Shown here: in pieces, positions 34,757 to 42,266 of the stretch
How positions within the stretch are numbered: position 1 is the first letter of the stretch
How the letters are laid out: each line of letters begins with the position of its first letter
Source of the DNA: CAYLOP01 sp964385305
GTDB taxonomy: Bacteria; Chloroflexota; Anaerolineae; Anaerolineales; E44-bin32
Assembly (NCBI GenBank): GCA_964385305.1
Contig: CAYLOP010000013.1
Span: 1-42,944, forward strand
DNA length: 42,944 bases
Direction: 5' to 3'
Notes under the pieces: generated by a model
Told to the model about the DNA's origin: nothing
What the model saw: only the letters and a program-made list of their open reading frames with translations
The model's database searches: none
Translations under genes and position numbers: made by a program

Positions 34757-35296
34757 TTACTCCTTTTGAACTTTAATCATGCCAAGCCGCGCCATCGAGA
34801 AAAACCAAAGCGCTGATAACCCAGCTAACACCATCGGGAGTGCAACGCGATAGACAAGTGGCACGGTCGAAAGCATGCTACTAAACACGGCGCCCCAAAT
34901 CTGTCGAACAAGATTCAGGTGCTCAACAATTTTCACGATCTCACCAATCCAAGTTAGCAAATCTACATTCGAAGACTGATATAACATAACAAACCGCATC
35001 AATAAGAGGCCAGCGACGACCAAGATCCCAAACAGGACCGTAACACCAAGGGCAGCAAACTGGCGCTGTTCCGCTATTCGGCGGCGTTCACTTCTACGAG
35101 CCTTCCACCGCTGCGTAAAGCCAGGTGCGGGTGAAATCATAGGTGCCAGGACAATTTCCTGTTCGACCGCATGCCATGCATCGGCGATTGCCCGGCATCG
35201 CCCACATCCTTGAAGATGATCTCGCAAAGCGCTCGCTTGTTCATCTGAAAGCGTCTCGGCCTCAAAGATCCACCGCTCAAACGGTTGATGCTCCAT
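34757..35296 (-). CDS. Anti-sigma factor with zinc-binding (ZAS) motif and two membrane helices
   Basis: This 179-residue protein is the partner of the sigma factor encoded just upstream. The N-terminal cytoplasmic ZAS motif HLQGCGRC gives His27, Cys31 and Cys34 (HxxxCxxC), which bind zinc and hold the sigma factor. Two transmembrane segments follow, at about 85-108 (FAALGVTVLFGILVVAGLLLM) and about 147-168. The region between them (about 40 residues) would face outside and could sense a signal. The start is ATG 35294-35296, sharing a base with the sigma stop (TGATG), with GGGAGG 5 nt before. A longer start upstream lies in sigma and was rejected. Confidence 0.86.
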   Translation of the reverse strand: MEHQPFERWIFEAETLSDEQASALRDHLQGCGRCRAIADAWHAVEQEIVLAPMISPAPGFTQRWKARRSERRRIAEQRQFAALGVTVLFGILVVAGLLLMRFVMLYQSSNVDLLTWIGEIVKIVEHLNLVRQIWGAVFSSMLSTVPLVYRVALPMVLAGLSALWFFSMARLGMIKVQKE

Positions 35297-35880
35297 CAGG
35301 CCTCCCATTCCAATGTCATGGCAATTTGTCCTTGTTCAGACCATGAACGTGCTAACGTTCGGCGCGCTCGGTGCAGCCTGCTTTTCACGGCTGGAACTGT
35401 GAGAGATAGCGTCTCGGCGATCTGTTCGTAGGACATTTCGTACCAATAACGCAATACCACTGTCGCCCTATCCTGTGTCCCCAGATATTGCAGTAGGGAT
35501 CGCACAGTTTCCTGGCTCTCACTTTGTGCAAGGGCTGACTCGGGTCCCAACACGTCGCTTGGTGGTTCCTGAGAGGGCAAAAGCTCTTCCATCGATAACG
35601 TTTGAAACCGACGACGCCGCAACCGATCAATACAATGGTGTGAGGCAACCGATAATAGCCATGTGGCGAAAGGGCGGGTTGGATCGTAGCGCTTCAAACC
35701 CTTATAGGCCTTAAAAAAGGTTTCCTGTGCGGCGTCTTCCGCCTCAACCGGGTCACTTAGCATTCGATGACAGAGGTTATAAACTGGCACTTGATAAACC
35801 TCCACTAAATTGGCGAAGTCTTCGTCACTGCCCTGCCTTGCAGCTAGGATCCATTCGCGTTCCTGACCGTCCTCGGCCAT
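35296..35880 (-). CDS. ECF-type RNA polymerase sigma factor (sigma70 family)
   Basis: This 194-residue extracytoplasmic-function sigma factor carries region 2 in LVEVYQVPVYNLCHRMLSDPVEAEDAAQETFFKAYKGLKR and WLLSVASHHCIDRLRRRR (-10 recognition). Region 4 is in DRATVVLRYWYEMSYEQIAETLSLTVPAVKSRLHRARRTL (helix-turn-helix, -35 recognition). Between them lies a short acidic linker. The start ATG at 35878-35880 follows GAGAGG. It overlaps the anti-sigma gene by one base, and a polymer-forming membrane protein gene completes the operon. The genes it controls cannot be read from this window; by analogy it probably activates its own operon. Confidence 0.92.
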   Translation of the reverse strand: MAEDGQEREWILAARQGSDEDFANLVEVYQVPVYNLCHRMLSDPVEAEDAAQETFFKAYKGLKRYDPTRPFATWLLSVASHHCIDRLRRRRFQTLSMEELLPSQEPPSDVLGPESALAQSESQETVRSLLQYLGTQDRATVVLRYWYEMSYEQIAETLSLTVPAVKSRLHRARRTLARSWSEQGQIAMTLEWEA

Positions 35881-36279
35881 GTGCCTCTCTTTACGTAATA
35901 AGCGCTTCTACCAAACTATACGCAGAAATCGCATGTGGGTTGCATGTTTCTGGAGACGCTATCCCGGTTCTCCAGAGTTTAATTCTACTTCTTTGAAGCC
36001 CTCTTGATGAAACTGTCTGATGATGATGGCCTATAGATCTTCCAGCTCGGGATTACAGGAGCACATTCAACACACAATGAGGTAGCGAGCTGACCATGAT
36101 CTGGGACATCTACCGCTTCTTTACGCCCAAATACTCACATCCCTTCCCATCGCAGTAGCTAACGCCAAAATTATCACGAACGATAGGTATGCAGTATCTA
36201 AAACCCTGGCCGCTCATCTTTCAAGGAAATGGCGGATTGCAGCATATCCCCGCAACTTTCTTTCAGATTGGCTTAATGC
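35881..36279. promoter_or_regulatory. Upstream region of the sigma operon with an 8-bp inverted repeat
   Basis: About 400 bp between the ABC gene and the sigma operon, both read leftwards, contain no supported gene. The inverted repeat TCTGGAGA (35949-35956) and TCTCCAGA (35969-35976) has a 12-nt spacer and lies about 70 bp before the sigma start codon. It could be an operator or a leader hairpin; no T-tract follows it. Confidence 0.4.
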
Positions 36280-38274
36280 TCACCAGGAGTCTTGCGAATC
36301 CATCGAGTTATTCCCCATGGTATCTACGTCTATCTCGGGATTTTGGCTGAACTGGGTTTGATAGAGGCTATCGTAGAGTCCTCCAGCCGCCAACAATTCC
36401 ACGTGGCGTCCTTGCTCGACCAAGCGACCGTCTTCCATCACCAAGATCTTATCCGCCCCCATAATGGTACTTAGACGATGTGCGATCACAAAGGATGTAC
36501 GCCCCTGCATCACAACCTCCATCGCCTCTTGGATCAAAGCCTCAGATTGAGAGTCAAGATGACTGGTTGCCTCGTCGAGAACCAACACCTTGGGATCTTT
36601 CAACAACACGCGAGCGATCGAGACGCGCTGCTTCTCACCCCCCGATAAACGATAGCCGCGTTCCCCAACAACGGTATCGTATTTCTCAGGAAGCGAAAGG
36701 ATGAAGTCGTGGATGTTCGCGGCACGACAAACAGCTTCGATCTCAGCCTGCGTGGCATCTGGCTTTGCAAAGAGCAAGTTTTCACGCAGAGTCGTGTGGA
36801 AGAGAAAGGTCTCTTGGGTAACCATACCCACATGATTCGCCACGGTATCCAATGCAATATCACGTAGGTCCATGCCATCCATGAGTACGCGACCCTCCGT
36901 CGGGTCGTACAATCGAGGCAGGAGATAGGTGATCGTCGTCTTACCCGCGCCGCTTGGTCCCACCAATGCAGCCACCTCTCCCGGGAGGATTTCAAAGCTG
37001 ACTTTCCGTAAGGCATATTGTATGCGCTGTGTACGGCCTTCCTCTGTCTCGGTGGTATGCTGGTGTTTTTTGACCGGCACGACGTAGTCTCGCACTGCAT
37101 GCCTTGTGAATCGCCGAACATCCTCCAACCCGAACCCAGATACGTTGGCGCCATCGTAACCATAACTGAAGGAAACGTCTTCAAAACAGATGTGGCCCCT
37201 GACATCATGGAGATGGATCGCGCCAGATCGATCTGTGATCTCAACCGGCAAATCAAGCACTTCAAAAACCCGCTCAAAGCTCACCATCGAGGTCGCAAAC
37301 TCGACGCGGGCGTTGGTCATGGCCGTGATTGGGCCATAAAGATCTCGCAGGTATACGCTGAAAGCTACAATCGTCCCAATCGTAAATACGCCGCGTAACA
37401 CAAGATACCCACCCATCCAGAATACAAGCGCCGTTCCTACCGCACTCACAAGGCTCAGCGCCATGAAAAACCAGCGTCCAATAACAGCCTGACGAACGCC
37501 AATATCCCGCACCTTGGCAGCTTTTTCACCAAAACGCTCCACCTCGGTATGAGTACGCCCAAAGATCTTGACCAGAAGCGCCCCACTGATATTGAGCGTT
37601 TCATTCATGAGAGCATTCATACGGGCGTTTAGATCCATCGACTCGCGTGCCACGCGCCTGAGCACATTCCCCACCCGTCGCGCAGGCAAAATAAAGAGCG
37701 GCAGGATGGTAACACCAAGGAGTGTGAGGCGCCATTCAAGAGAGAACATGATGGCAAACGTCGCCAGCAATGAAAAGAAATTACTGATGAGAGAAACCAG
37801 GGTGCCCGTGATCGCCCGCTGGGCACCGATGACATCATTGTTAAGCCGGGACATCAACTCGCCTACCCGAGTATTTGTGTAAAACCGCAGGCTCATGCGT
37901 TGCAAATGTGCGTAAACAGCCCGGCGCAGATCGCAGATAATGCCCTCACCGATGCGAGCGCTTGTATAGCGCTGCACCACACCCAGGAGACCATTGATCA
38001 AGGGCACAGCAACCATACCCAAGGCAAGGAGGTTCAAGCGATCGATTTCACGCTGCGGCAAGGCGCGATCCAGTAAATCTCGTATTAGTAATGGAGGGAT
38101 GAGCGAGAGCAAGGAGATCCCAAGCATGGTGACCAGGATCAGGAGAATCCCGCCAGTGTAGGGACGGGCATACTTCGCCACCCTCCTCAACAATGCTCGA
38201 CTGATCTGAGGGCGATCCTGCTCCTCATCGTAGCGAATAAACGAGCCCCAACCTCCACCATGAAAACCCATCAT
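36280..38274 (-). CDS. ABC exporter, fused membrane and ATPase domains
   Basis: This 664-residue MsbA/LmrA-type half-transporter would work as a dimer and export a lipid, drug or peptide. Six transmembrane helices (about 38-320) precede the ATPase: ICFEDVSFSYGYDG (A-loop Tyr), Walker A GPSGAGKTT (439-447), LSGGEKQRVSIAR (543-555), Walker B VLVLDEATSHLD (563-574) and AHRLST. Unusually, about 45 residues (about 375-419, including VVPVKKHQHTTETEEGRTQR) are inserted between the A-loop strand and the strand ALRKVSFEILPGE, which are usually joined by a few residues. The C-terminal tail is short and acidic. TATAAT at 38304-38309 is a likely -10. It stands alone; substrate unknown. Confidence 0.9.
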   Translation of the reverse strand: MMGFHGGGWGSFIRYDEEQDRPQISRALLRRVAKYARPYTGGILLILVTMLGISLLSLIPPLLIRDLLDRALPQREIDRLNLLALGMVAVPLINGLLGVVQRYTSARIGEGIICDLRRAVYAHLQRMSLRFYTNTRVGELMSRLNNDVIGAQRAITGTLVSLISNFFSLLATFAIMFSLEWRLTLLGVTILPLFILPARRVGNVLRRVARESMDLNARMNALMNETLNISGALLVKIFGRTHTEVERFGEKAAKVRDIGVRQAVIGRWFFMALSLVSAVGTALVFWMGGYLVLRGVFTIGTIVAFSVYLRDLYGPITAMTNARVEFATSMVSFERVFEVLDLPVEITDRSGAIHLHDVRGHICFEDVSFSYGYDGANVSGFGLEDVRRFTRHAVRDYVVPVKKHQHTTETEEGRTQRIQYALRKVSFEILPGEVAALVGPSGAGKTTITYLLPRLYDPTEGRVLMDGMDLRDIALDTVANHVGMVTQETFLFHTTLRENLLFAKPDATQAEIEAVCRAANIHDFILSLPEKYDTVVGERGYRLSGGEKQRVSIARVLLKDPKVLVLDEATSHLDSQSEALIQEAMEVVMQGRTSFVIAHRLSTIMGADKILVMEDGRLVEQGRHVELLAAGGLYDSLYQTQFSQNPEIDVDTMGNNSMDSQDSW

Positions 38275-38303
38275 GACAACCTTTCGTAGTTTTATCTATG
38301 AGG

Positions 38304-38309
38304 ATTATA
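38304..38309 (-). promoter_or_regulatory. -10 box of the ABC exporter gene
   Basis: On the minus strand TATAAT (38309-38304) lies about 30 bp upstream of the ATG at 38272-38274. A weak purine stretch GAAAGG serves as ribosome binding site. No clear -35 box. Confidence 0.4.
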
Positions 38310-38464
38310 TCCGAGGTCCCCATCCATTTTCTCCTGCGAATTGGAAACCGCCACGGTTGCGACGAAGGTCTGCGGTTTCGATGCTGGCGATGACAGGTTT
38401 CTTAAACACAGGGGGTGAAACAAAATAGAACCGTTTCCTTCCACTAAGAACCTCACGCATCAAG

Positions 38465-38473
38465 TGCTATACT
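38465..38473 (+). promoter_or_regulatory. Extended -10 promoter of the DUF429 gene
   Basis: TGcTATACT at 38465-38473 is an extended -10, followed by GGAGG about 8 nt before the ATG at 38496. Transcription would start near 38480, giving a short leader. It resembles the TGcTATAAT boxes at 7150 and 22320. Confidence 0.45.
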
Positions 38474-38495
38474 GCTTACAAGATGGAGGACAATC

Positions 38496-39233
38496 ATGAG
38501 AATACAAGGCGGGACGGTTGGTGTTCTGTCTGTGGACTTAGCTTGTAAACGCTACGCCGACAACGGCATTGCTCTTCTTACGGGTGGGCAAGCCGAGGTG
38601 CAAATCATCAAGCCTTCCGATCTCGGCCTAGAAGATCCACCAATACCGGACCGTTTCGCCGCTGCGCTCGCAGATTTCTGCGCCGACCAATCGGTCTCAG
38701 TGCTCCTCATTGATGGTCCTCAAGGTTGGAGATACCCTCGCTCCCAAGTTCAAAATATGCGCCTTTGCGAGCGTGTACTCAACACTCCCGGAAAAACCGG
38801 TATTCCTGGGACAGCCAAACCGAGCACCTACCTGCCCTTTATCCAGTTCTCAATCGATCTTTTCAATAACCTCCGCCAGCGTCATGGCTGGGGCCTGCTC
38901 CACGAGGGGTGGCAGCATCGCACCGGGATCCGATGGATCGTGGAAACCTTTCCTTCCAGTACATGGACGATGCTTGGCTTACCGAGGCTTCCCTCAAAAC
39001 CGAAATCAACCCCGGAGCTGCTCGAAGCTGGAAAGGAAGCGCTCCAGCTTGTAACGGGGCTTCAAATTCCCTCAAGTTTGACACATGATGAGTTGCAGGC
39101 CGTTGTAAGCCTACCAGCCGGGCGCGCGATCGCCGATCGTGATCCAGATCGGGTCATCCTTGTGGGCACAGATCCCATCGTGTCCGCGGAGAATATCGTG
39201 CTCGAAGGATACATCGCTCTTCCACGCCTATGA
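38496..39233 (+). CDS. DUF429 family predicted nuclease
   Basis: This 245-residue protein with the DUF429 layout is thought to have an RNase H-like fold. Visible motifs are VGVLSVDLACKRYADNGIALL (Asp near the first strand), VLLIDGPQGWRYP (second acidic strand) and MRLCERVLNTPGKTGIPG. Then come RWIVETFPSSTWTML (Glu) and LPSKPKSTPELLEAGKEAL, and near the end a HDELQAVVSLPAGRAIADRD (Asp) block. The Asp/Glu pattern suits a metal-dependent nuclease, but activity in this family is predicted, not known to me as demonstrated. The start ATG is preceded by GGAGG. It leads a run of three same-strand genes, with the next gene 50 bp away. Confidence 0.8.
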   Translation: MRIQGGTVGVLSVDLACKRYADNGIALLTGGQAEVQIIKPSDLGLEDPPIPDRFAAALADFCADQSVSVLLIDGPQGWRYPRSQVQNMRLCERVLNTPGKTGIPGTAKPSTYLPFIQFSIDLFNNLRQRHGWGLLHEGWQHRTGIRWIVETFPSSTWTMLGLPRLPSKPKSTPELLEAGKEALQLVTGLQIPSSLTHDELQAVVSLPAGRAIADRDPDRVILVGTDPIVSAENIVLEGYIALPRL

Positions 39234-39283
39234 GACCGGCAAGCACGGTCTAGAATCGGATTAACACCCGCGGGAAAGCGCTC

Positions 39284-39811
39284 GTGAACACATATGAATC
39301 CCAACCCTACCCAAAGCAAGGTGCCTGGATTAAATCCATTGCGGGTTCATACGCGCTCCTAATCGCGCTGGAAAATGCCATGTCCATCGTGATTGGACAC
39401 CTTGGATTGCATGCTTTCAAGGCCGGCCTTTACATCTACACCGGCAGTGCGCACGGACCAGGCGGGCTTCGGGGAAGGATTAAAAGACATCTCACACAAT
39501 CTAGTCTGAAAAAACCCCACTGGCATATCGACGCCCTCACTGCCCATGCTGACATCATGGAGGTTTGGTGGACAACAGACGCGGCTCGACTTGAGTGCCA
39601 TTGGGCGGAACTACTCGCCCAAATTGGGATCATTGAGCAACCACGGTTTGGCGCCTCCGATTGCCGTTGTCCCGGCCATCTCATCTACCTCGGCGATGGT
39701 CCACGCCTGCAAGAGATATGGGAGGCCATCGAAGCAACCACACCTTCCGCGCTTCATCGTTGGCGAAATCCATCCCTCTCAATTTCCTCGGAGAAAAGAT
39801 ATGACTCGTAA
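39284..39811 (+). CDS. GIY-YIG-like DUF123 protein
   Basis: This 175-residue protein of the DUF123 group is related to GIY-YIG nucleases and in some genomes is fused to endonuclease III. Motifs are GSYALLIALE and GLYIYTGSAHGPGGLRGRIKRHL (the GIY-YIG equivalent with Arg65 and following basic residues). Then come KPHWHIDAL, ECHWAELLAQIG and a terminal C-x-C-x2-H block in ASDCRCPGHLIYLGD. The start is GTG 39284 with a GGGAAAG tract upstream. It overlaps the following gene by 11 bp and trails the DUF429 gene by 50 bp, so it is probably cotranscribed. A DNA-processing role is likely, but unproven for stand-alone members. Confidence 0.85.
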   Translation: MNTYESQPYPKQGAWIKSIAGSYALLIALENAMSIVIGHLGLHAFKAGLYIYTGSAHGPGGLRGRIKRHLTQSSLKKPHWHIDALTAHADIMEVWWTTDAARLECHWAELLAQIGIIEQPRFGASDCRCPGHLIYLGDGPRLQEIWEAIEATTPSALHRWRNPSLSISSEKRYDS

Positions 39812-40181
39812 AATCAAGATCCAGGCAGGTCAGATCGCGATCATAGCAACATTGGACGCCTCACCGACGGCAGATGCTATCTGGGAAGCCCTCCCGTTGA
39901 GCGGCCTGGTGCGGCGTTGGGGTGCTGAAATCTATTTCAGCATTCCCGTGAACCTTCAAGAGACGCCGGATGCCCGGCAAGATATGCGGGTTGGGGAGCT
40001 CGCCTTCTGGCCGGATGGCAATGCTTTCTGCATTTTCTTCGGTCCGACTCCCGTAAGCACGGGAGACAAGCCGCGTGCTTATTCCAATGTAAACCCCTTC
40101 GGTCAAGTCGATGAGGATCCAACGCTTCTCCAAGCTATCAAAGACGGTGAAACGGTGCGCGTTGATCGTATTGAAGATTGA
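39801..40181 (+). CDS. Cyclophilin-like fold protein (DUF369/TM1367 type)
   Basis: This 126-residue protein resembles the small cyclophilin-like DUF369 family. It reads IKIQAGQIAIIATLDASPTADAIWEALPLSG, then VRRWGAEIYFSIPVNLQETPDARQDMRVGELAFWPDGNAFCIFFGPTP, with VNPFGQVDEDPTLLQAIKDGETVRVDRIE near the end. It lacks the usual PPIase catalytic Arg block, so it may not be an isomerase. The ATG 39801 has GGAGA 6 nt upstream and overlaps the end of the DUF123 gene by 11 bp. An upstream in-frame extension lies inside that gene and was ignored. Confidence 0.82.
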   Translation: MTRKIKIQAGQIAIIATLDASPTADAIWEALPLSGLVRRWGAEIYFSIPVNLQETPDARQDMRVGELAFWPDGNAFCIFFGPTPVSTGDKPRAYSNVNPFGQVDEDPTLLQAIKDGETVRVDRIED

Positions 40182-40199
40182 TCTCATAACCCGCTCCAC

Positions 40200-40223
40200 A
40201 AAAAACCCCTATCCCCCATGGGG
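40200..40223 (-). terminator. Weak intrinsic terminator on the minus strand
   Basis: On the minus strand CCCC (40223-40220) and GGGG (40209-40206) form a short stem with a 10-nt loop, followed by six T (40205-40200). It is weak as a stem but lies 29 nt after the stop of the small minus-strand gene at 40252 and may end its transcript. Confidence 0.35.
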
Positions 40224-40251
40224 CCGGTATTCTCTCTATTGACGGAAATAG

Positions 40252-40596
40252 TCACCGTGCTTTGATAAACAAGAGCGTAAAATCCGTATCTGTGTCCGCT
40301 TGGGCAGGGTGACACGCTGCGAATTCATCCATATCGATCGCTTCGGCATTGCGCAGGGCGTCTTTATTCAAGGAAAACTGATCACGGCCGATCATCCAAT
40401 AAACACCAATTGGACGCATGTCGTTAGCAGCGCTTTCGAGGAAATGCACCAGCACGAGGTTTAACCCGCTCCCACAATCGTGTGCACATACGACAAAATC
40501 AACAAAGCACCTCTCGGGTGTAACCCATGGACGAATTTCCGCATGGCTCTTGTCAAACTTACCTATTGCAAGTATCAAGCCCCTCCCCAAATACAA
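40252..40596 (-). CDS. Hypothetical protein of about 114 residues
   Basis: A minus-strand frame with normal-looking codons lies between the DUF369 gene and Elp3. It reads KSHAEIRPWVTPERCFVDFV in the first half and MRPIGVYWMIGRDQFSLNKD in the second, ending in a Thr/Asp-rich stretch and LLFIKAR. No domain is recognised and no membrane helix is certain. The start is unclear: TTG 40596 is the longest, with GGGGAGGGG just inside it, so an internal TTG a few codons later is possible. A terminator of Elp3 lies just upstream, so it would need its own promoter. It may be real but is not secure. Confidence 0.4.
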   Translation of the reverse strand: MYLGRGLILAIGKFDKSHAEIRPWVTPERCFVDFVVCAHDCGSGLNLVLVHFLESAANDMRPIGVYWMIGRDQFSLNKDALRNAEAIDMDEFAACHPAQADTDTDFTLLFIKAR

Positions 40597-40623
40597 ATGA
40601 AATCGGCGTCCTGAAGGACGCCG
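40590..40623 (-). terminator. Intrinsic terminator of elp3
   Basis: On the minus strand CGGCGTCC (40623-40616) and GGACGCCG (40611-40604) form a perfect 8-bp stem with a 4-nt loop, followed by the T-rich ATTTCATTTGTATT. It lies 26 nt after the elp3 stop codon. Confidence 0.75.
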
Positions 40624-40648
40624 TCAGATTGCACGCACTGCGAGAAGC

Positions 40649-42250
40649 TCAAATAAAAGACTTCACCATGTAAGTGTCGGCGAGTTCATATCCAATCTTG
40701 CGGTAATAGCCTCGTGTACCCAAAGCAGAGATCACCCCCATGCGTCCATATCCCCGCTCCCTGGCAAGACTCTCCGCGTGAGACATCAACTGAGCACCCA
40801 AACCATAGTGCTGCGCAGCACCCTCCTCCTCCATGCCGATCTCCAAAGATTGACCGTAAATGTGTAACTCGCGAACGAGCGCCGCTCCTTCAAGATCTTC
40901 CAAGCCGGTCTTGGGAGAAGACGTCCCTGGGAGGGAGAGACGCAGGTAACCTGCGAGACGGTCATCTGGTGTGACGAACGATAGAAAATGCTCCTCTGCG
41001 CCCCCCGCACGATAGACGAGATCGTTTATCGATAACGTATCAAGGGCGACGTCCTGACCGCGCACTTCACGACAACGCACACACTCGCAGCGCTCTCCCC
41101 GCTTTTTAAGCTCACGCTGGATATCCTGGCGTAAGCTGGTGCGCTTATTGCCGGCTACGATGTTATCGGAAGGGATATCGCGGATGATCCGATTCACACG
41201 GCAGTAACTCGGGATGCTGGGTTTTAAATCGGCGATCAAATCAATCAGCTCTTCCGTCGTATAGGGTATGTACTCGCCTCGCTCCCAATAGGCATAGAGC
41301 GGTGCGGTCTGGAGTAATTGACATGGGTAAATCTTAATCTCATCGGGTCGAAAACCGGGATCATCCCATAAGCGAAGGAAATCTATACGGTCGGATTCGA
41401 GCGTCGCACCCAGCAGATTGGGCATCCAGTGAAGGACAATCTTGAAACCCGCCGCACGCAGCATGCCCACGGCTCGGCGTGTGTCCTCGACGGTGTGTCC
41501 ACGCTGGTTCAGGGTCAGAATATGATCATCTTGGCTCTGGCTCCCCATCTGCACTTTGGTGACGCCGAACCGACGCAATCGCGCAATCTCGTCGCGGTCG
41601 ATTTGATCCGGGCGAGTCTCGACCACCAGTCCTACATTTTTATGTTTTGCGTCTTCATTCGCGCTTTGGGCTTCAGGGAGCGTTTTTGATTCGAATCCGT
41701 TCATCGCGTCCAGACAGCGCTGGACGAACCATTCCTGGTAATCCTCACGGTAAGCGCTCCAAGTGCCGCCCAGGATAAGTAGCTCAATCTTGTCCGTGGG
41801 ATGTCCGATCGCTTCAAGCGCTTCAAGGCGCGCCGCGGTCTGATCGTATGGATCGAATTCATGAAACACGCCTCGCATCGCCCCCGGTTCATCCGGCAGG
41901 TAGGATTTGGGCATACGAAATTCATCGGGGCAGAAAAGGCAGGTTCCAGGACATGGGTAAGGCTTGGTGAGCACGGTGACCGTCGTCACACCGGAAAGCG
42001 TCCGCCCCGGTTTCATACGAATGCGGCGCAGGATTGCCGGATCATAAGCCCATTCACCCGCATCTGTGATCATGCGATAAGCGTGGATGAGTAAATGCTT
42101 ACCGAGATATCCGCCGCCGGGAAGGGGGTGTCTGCGTACCGCCTTCATGACTTCCGTACCCGCGAGGATCTCCTCCAGGATAACCCTGGCGAGTTCAAGC
42201 TGTTCGGGCGAATATTTACGGGCTTCAAGCCATGCCTGTTCGCGTTCCAT
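40649..42250 (-). CDS. elp3: Elp3-like radical SAM/acetyltransferase for tRNA wobble uridine
   Basis: Elp3 uses acetyl-CoA and a SAM radical to put a carboxymethyl group on C5 of uridine 34 in tRNA. The 533 residues (start ATG 42248-42250; a TTG at 42302-42304 would add 18) contain KAVRRHPLPGGGYLGKHLLIHAYR. The radical SAM cluster site is CPGTCLFCP, with Cys100, Cys104, Cys107 (Cx3Cx2C, shorter than the Cx9Cx2C of eukaryotic Elp3). VETRPDQIDRDEIARLRRFGVTKVQMGSQ and a cysteine set ERCECVRCRE follow. The GNAT domain (about 390-533) has HYGLGAQLMSHAESLARERGY and GYYRKIGYEL. It is divergent from a Trm9-like methyltransferase. A bacterial single-subunit form is known in Chloroflexota relatives. 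Confidence 0.92.
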   Translation of the reverse strand: MEREQAWLEARKYSPEQLELARVILEEILAGTEVMKAVRRHPLPGGGYLGKHLLIHAYRMITDAGEWAYDPAILRRIRMKPGRTLSGVTTVTVLTKPYPCPGTCLFCPDEFRMPKSYLPDEPGAMRGVFHEFDPYDQTAARLEALEAIGHPTDKIELLILGGTWSAYREDYQEWFVQRCLDAMNGFESKTLPEAQSANEDAKHKNVGLVVETRPDQIDRDEIARLRRFGVTKVQMGSQSQDDHILTLNQRGHTVEDTRRAVGMLRAAGFKIVLHWMPNLLGATLESDRIDFLRLWDDPGFRPDEIKIYPCQLLQTAPLYAYWERGEYIPYTTEELIDLIADLKPSIPSYCRVNRIIRDIPSDNIVAGNKRTSLRQDIQRELKKRGERCECVRCREVRGQDVALDTLSINDLVYRAGGAEEHFLSFVTPDDRLAGYLRLSLPGTSSPKTGLEDLEGAALVRELHIYGQSLEIGMEEEGAAQHYGLGAQLMSHAESLARERGYGRMGVISALGTRGYYRKIGYELADTYMVKSFI

Positions 42251-42254
42251 CACG

Positions 42255-42260
42255 TATAAT
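42255..42260 (+). promoter_or_regulatory. -10 box giving a leaderless methyltransferase mRNA
   Basis: TATAAT at 42255-42260 on the plus strand ends 6 bp before the ATG at 42267, so transcription would start on or next to the A of the start codon. No ribosome binding site precedes the ATG. A good -35 box is not visible. Only 16 bp separate this start from the elp3 start on the other strand. Confidence 0.5.
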
Positions 42261-42266
42261 CCAGAT

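Noticed and set aside
40206..40223. CCCCATGGGG-containing stretch as a plus-strand terminator of the DUF369 gene
   Set aside because: On the plus strand no T-tract follows; the T6 is only on the minus strand, so it was listed for the opposite gene at low confidence.
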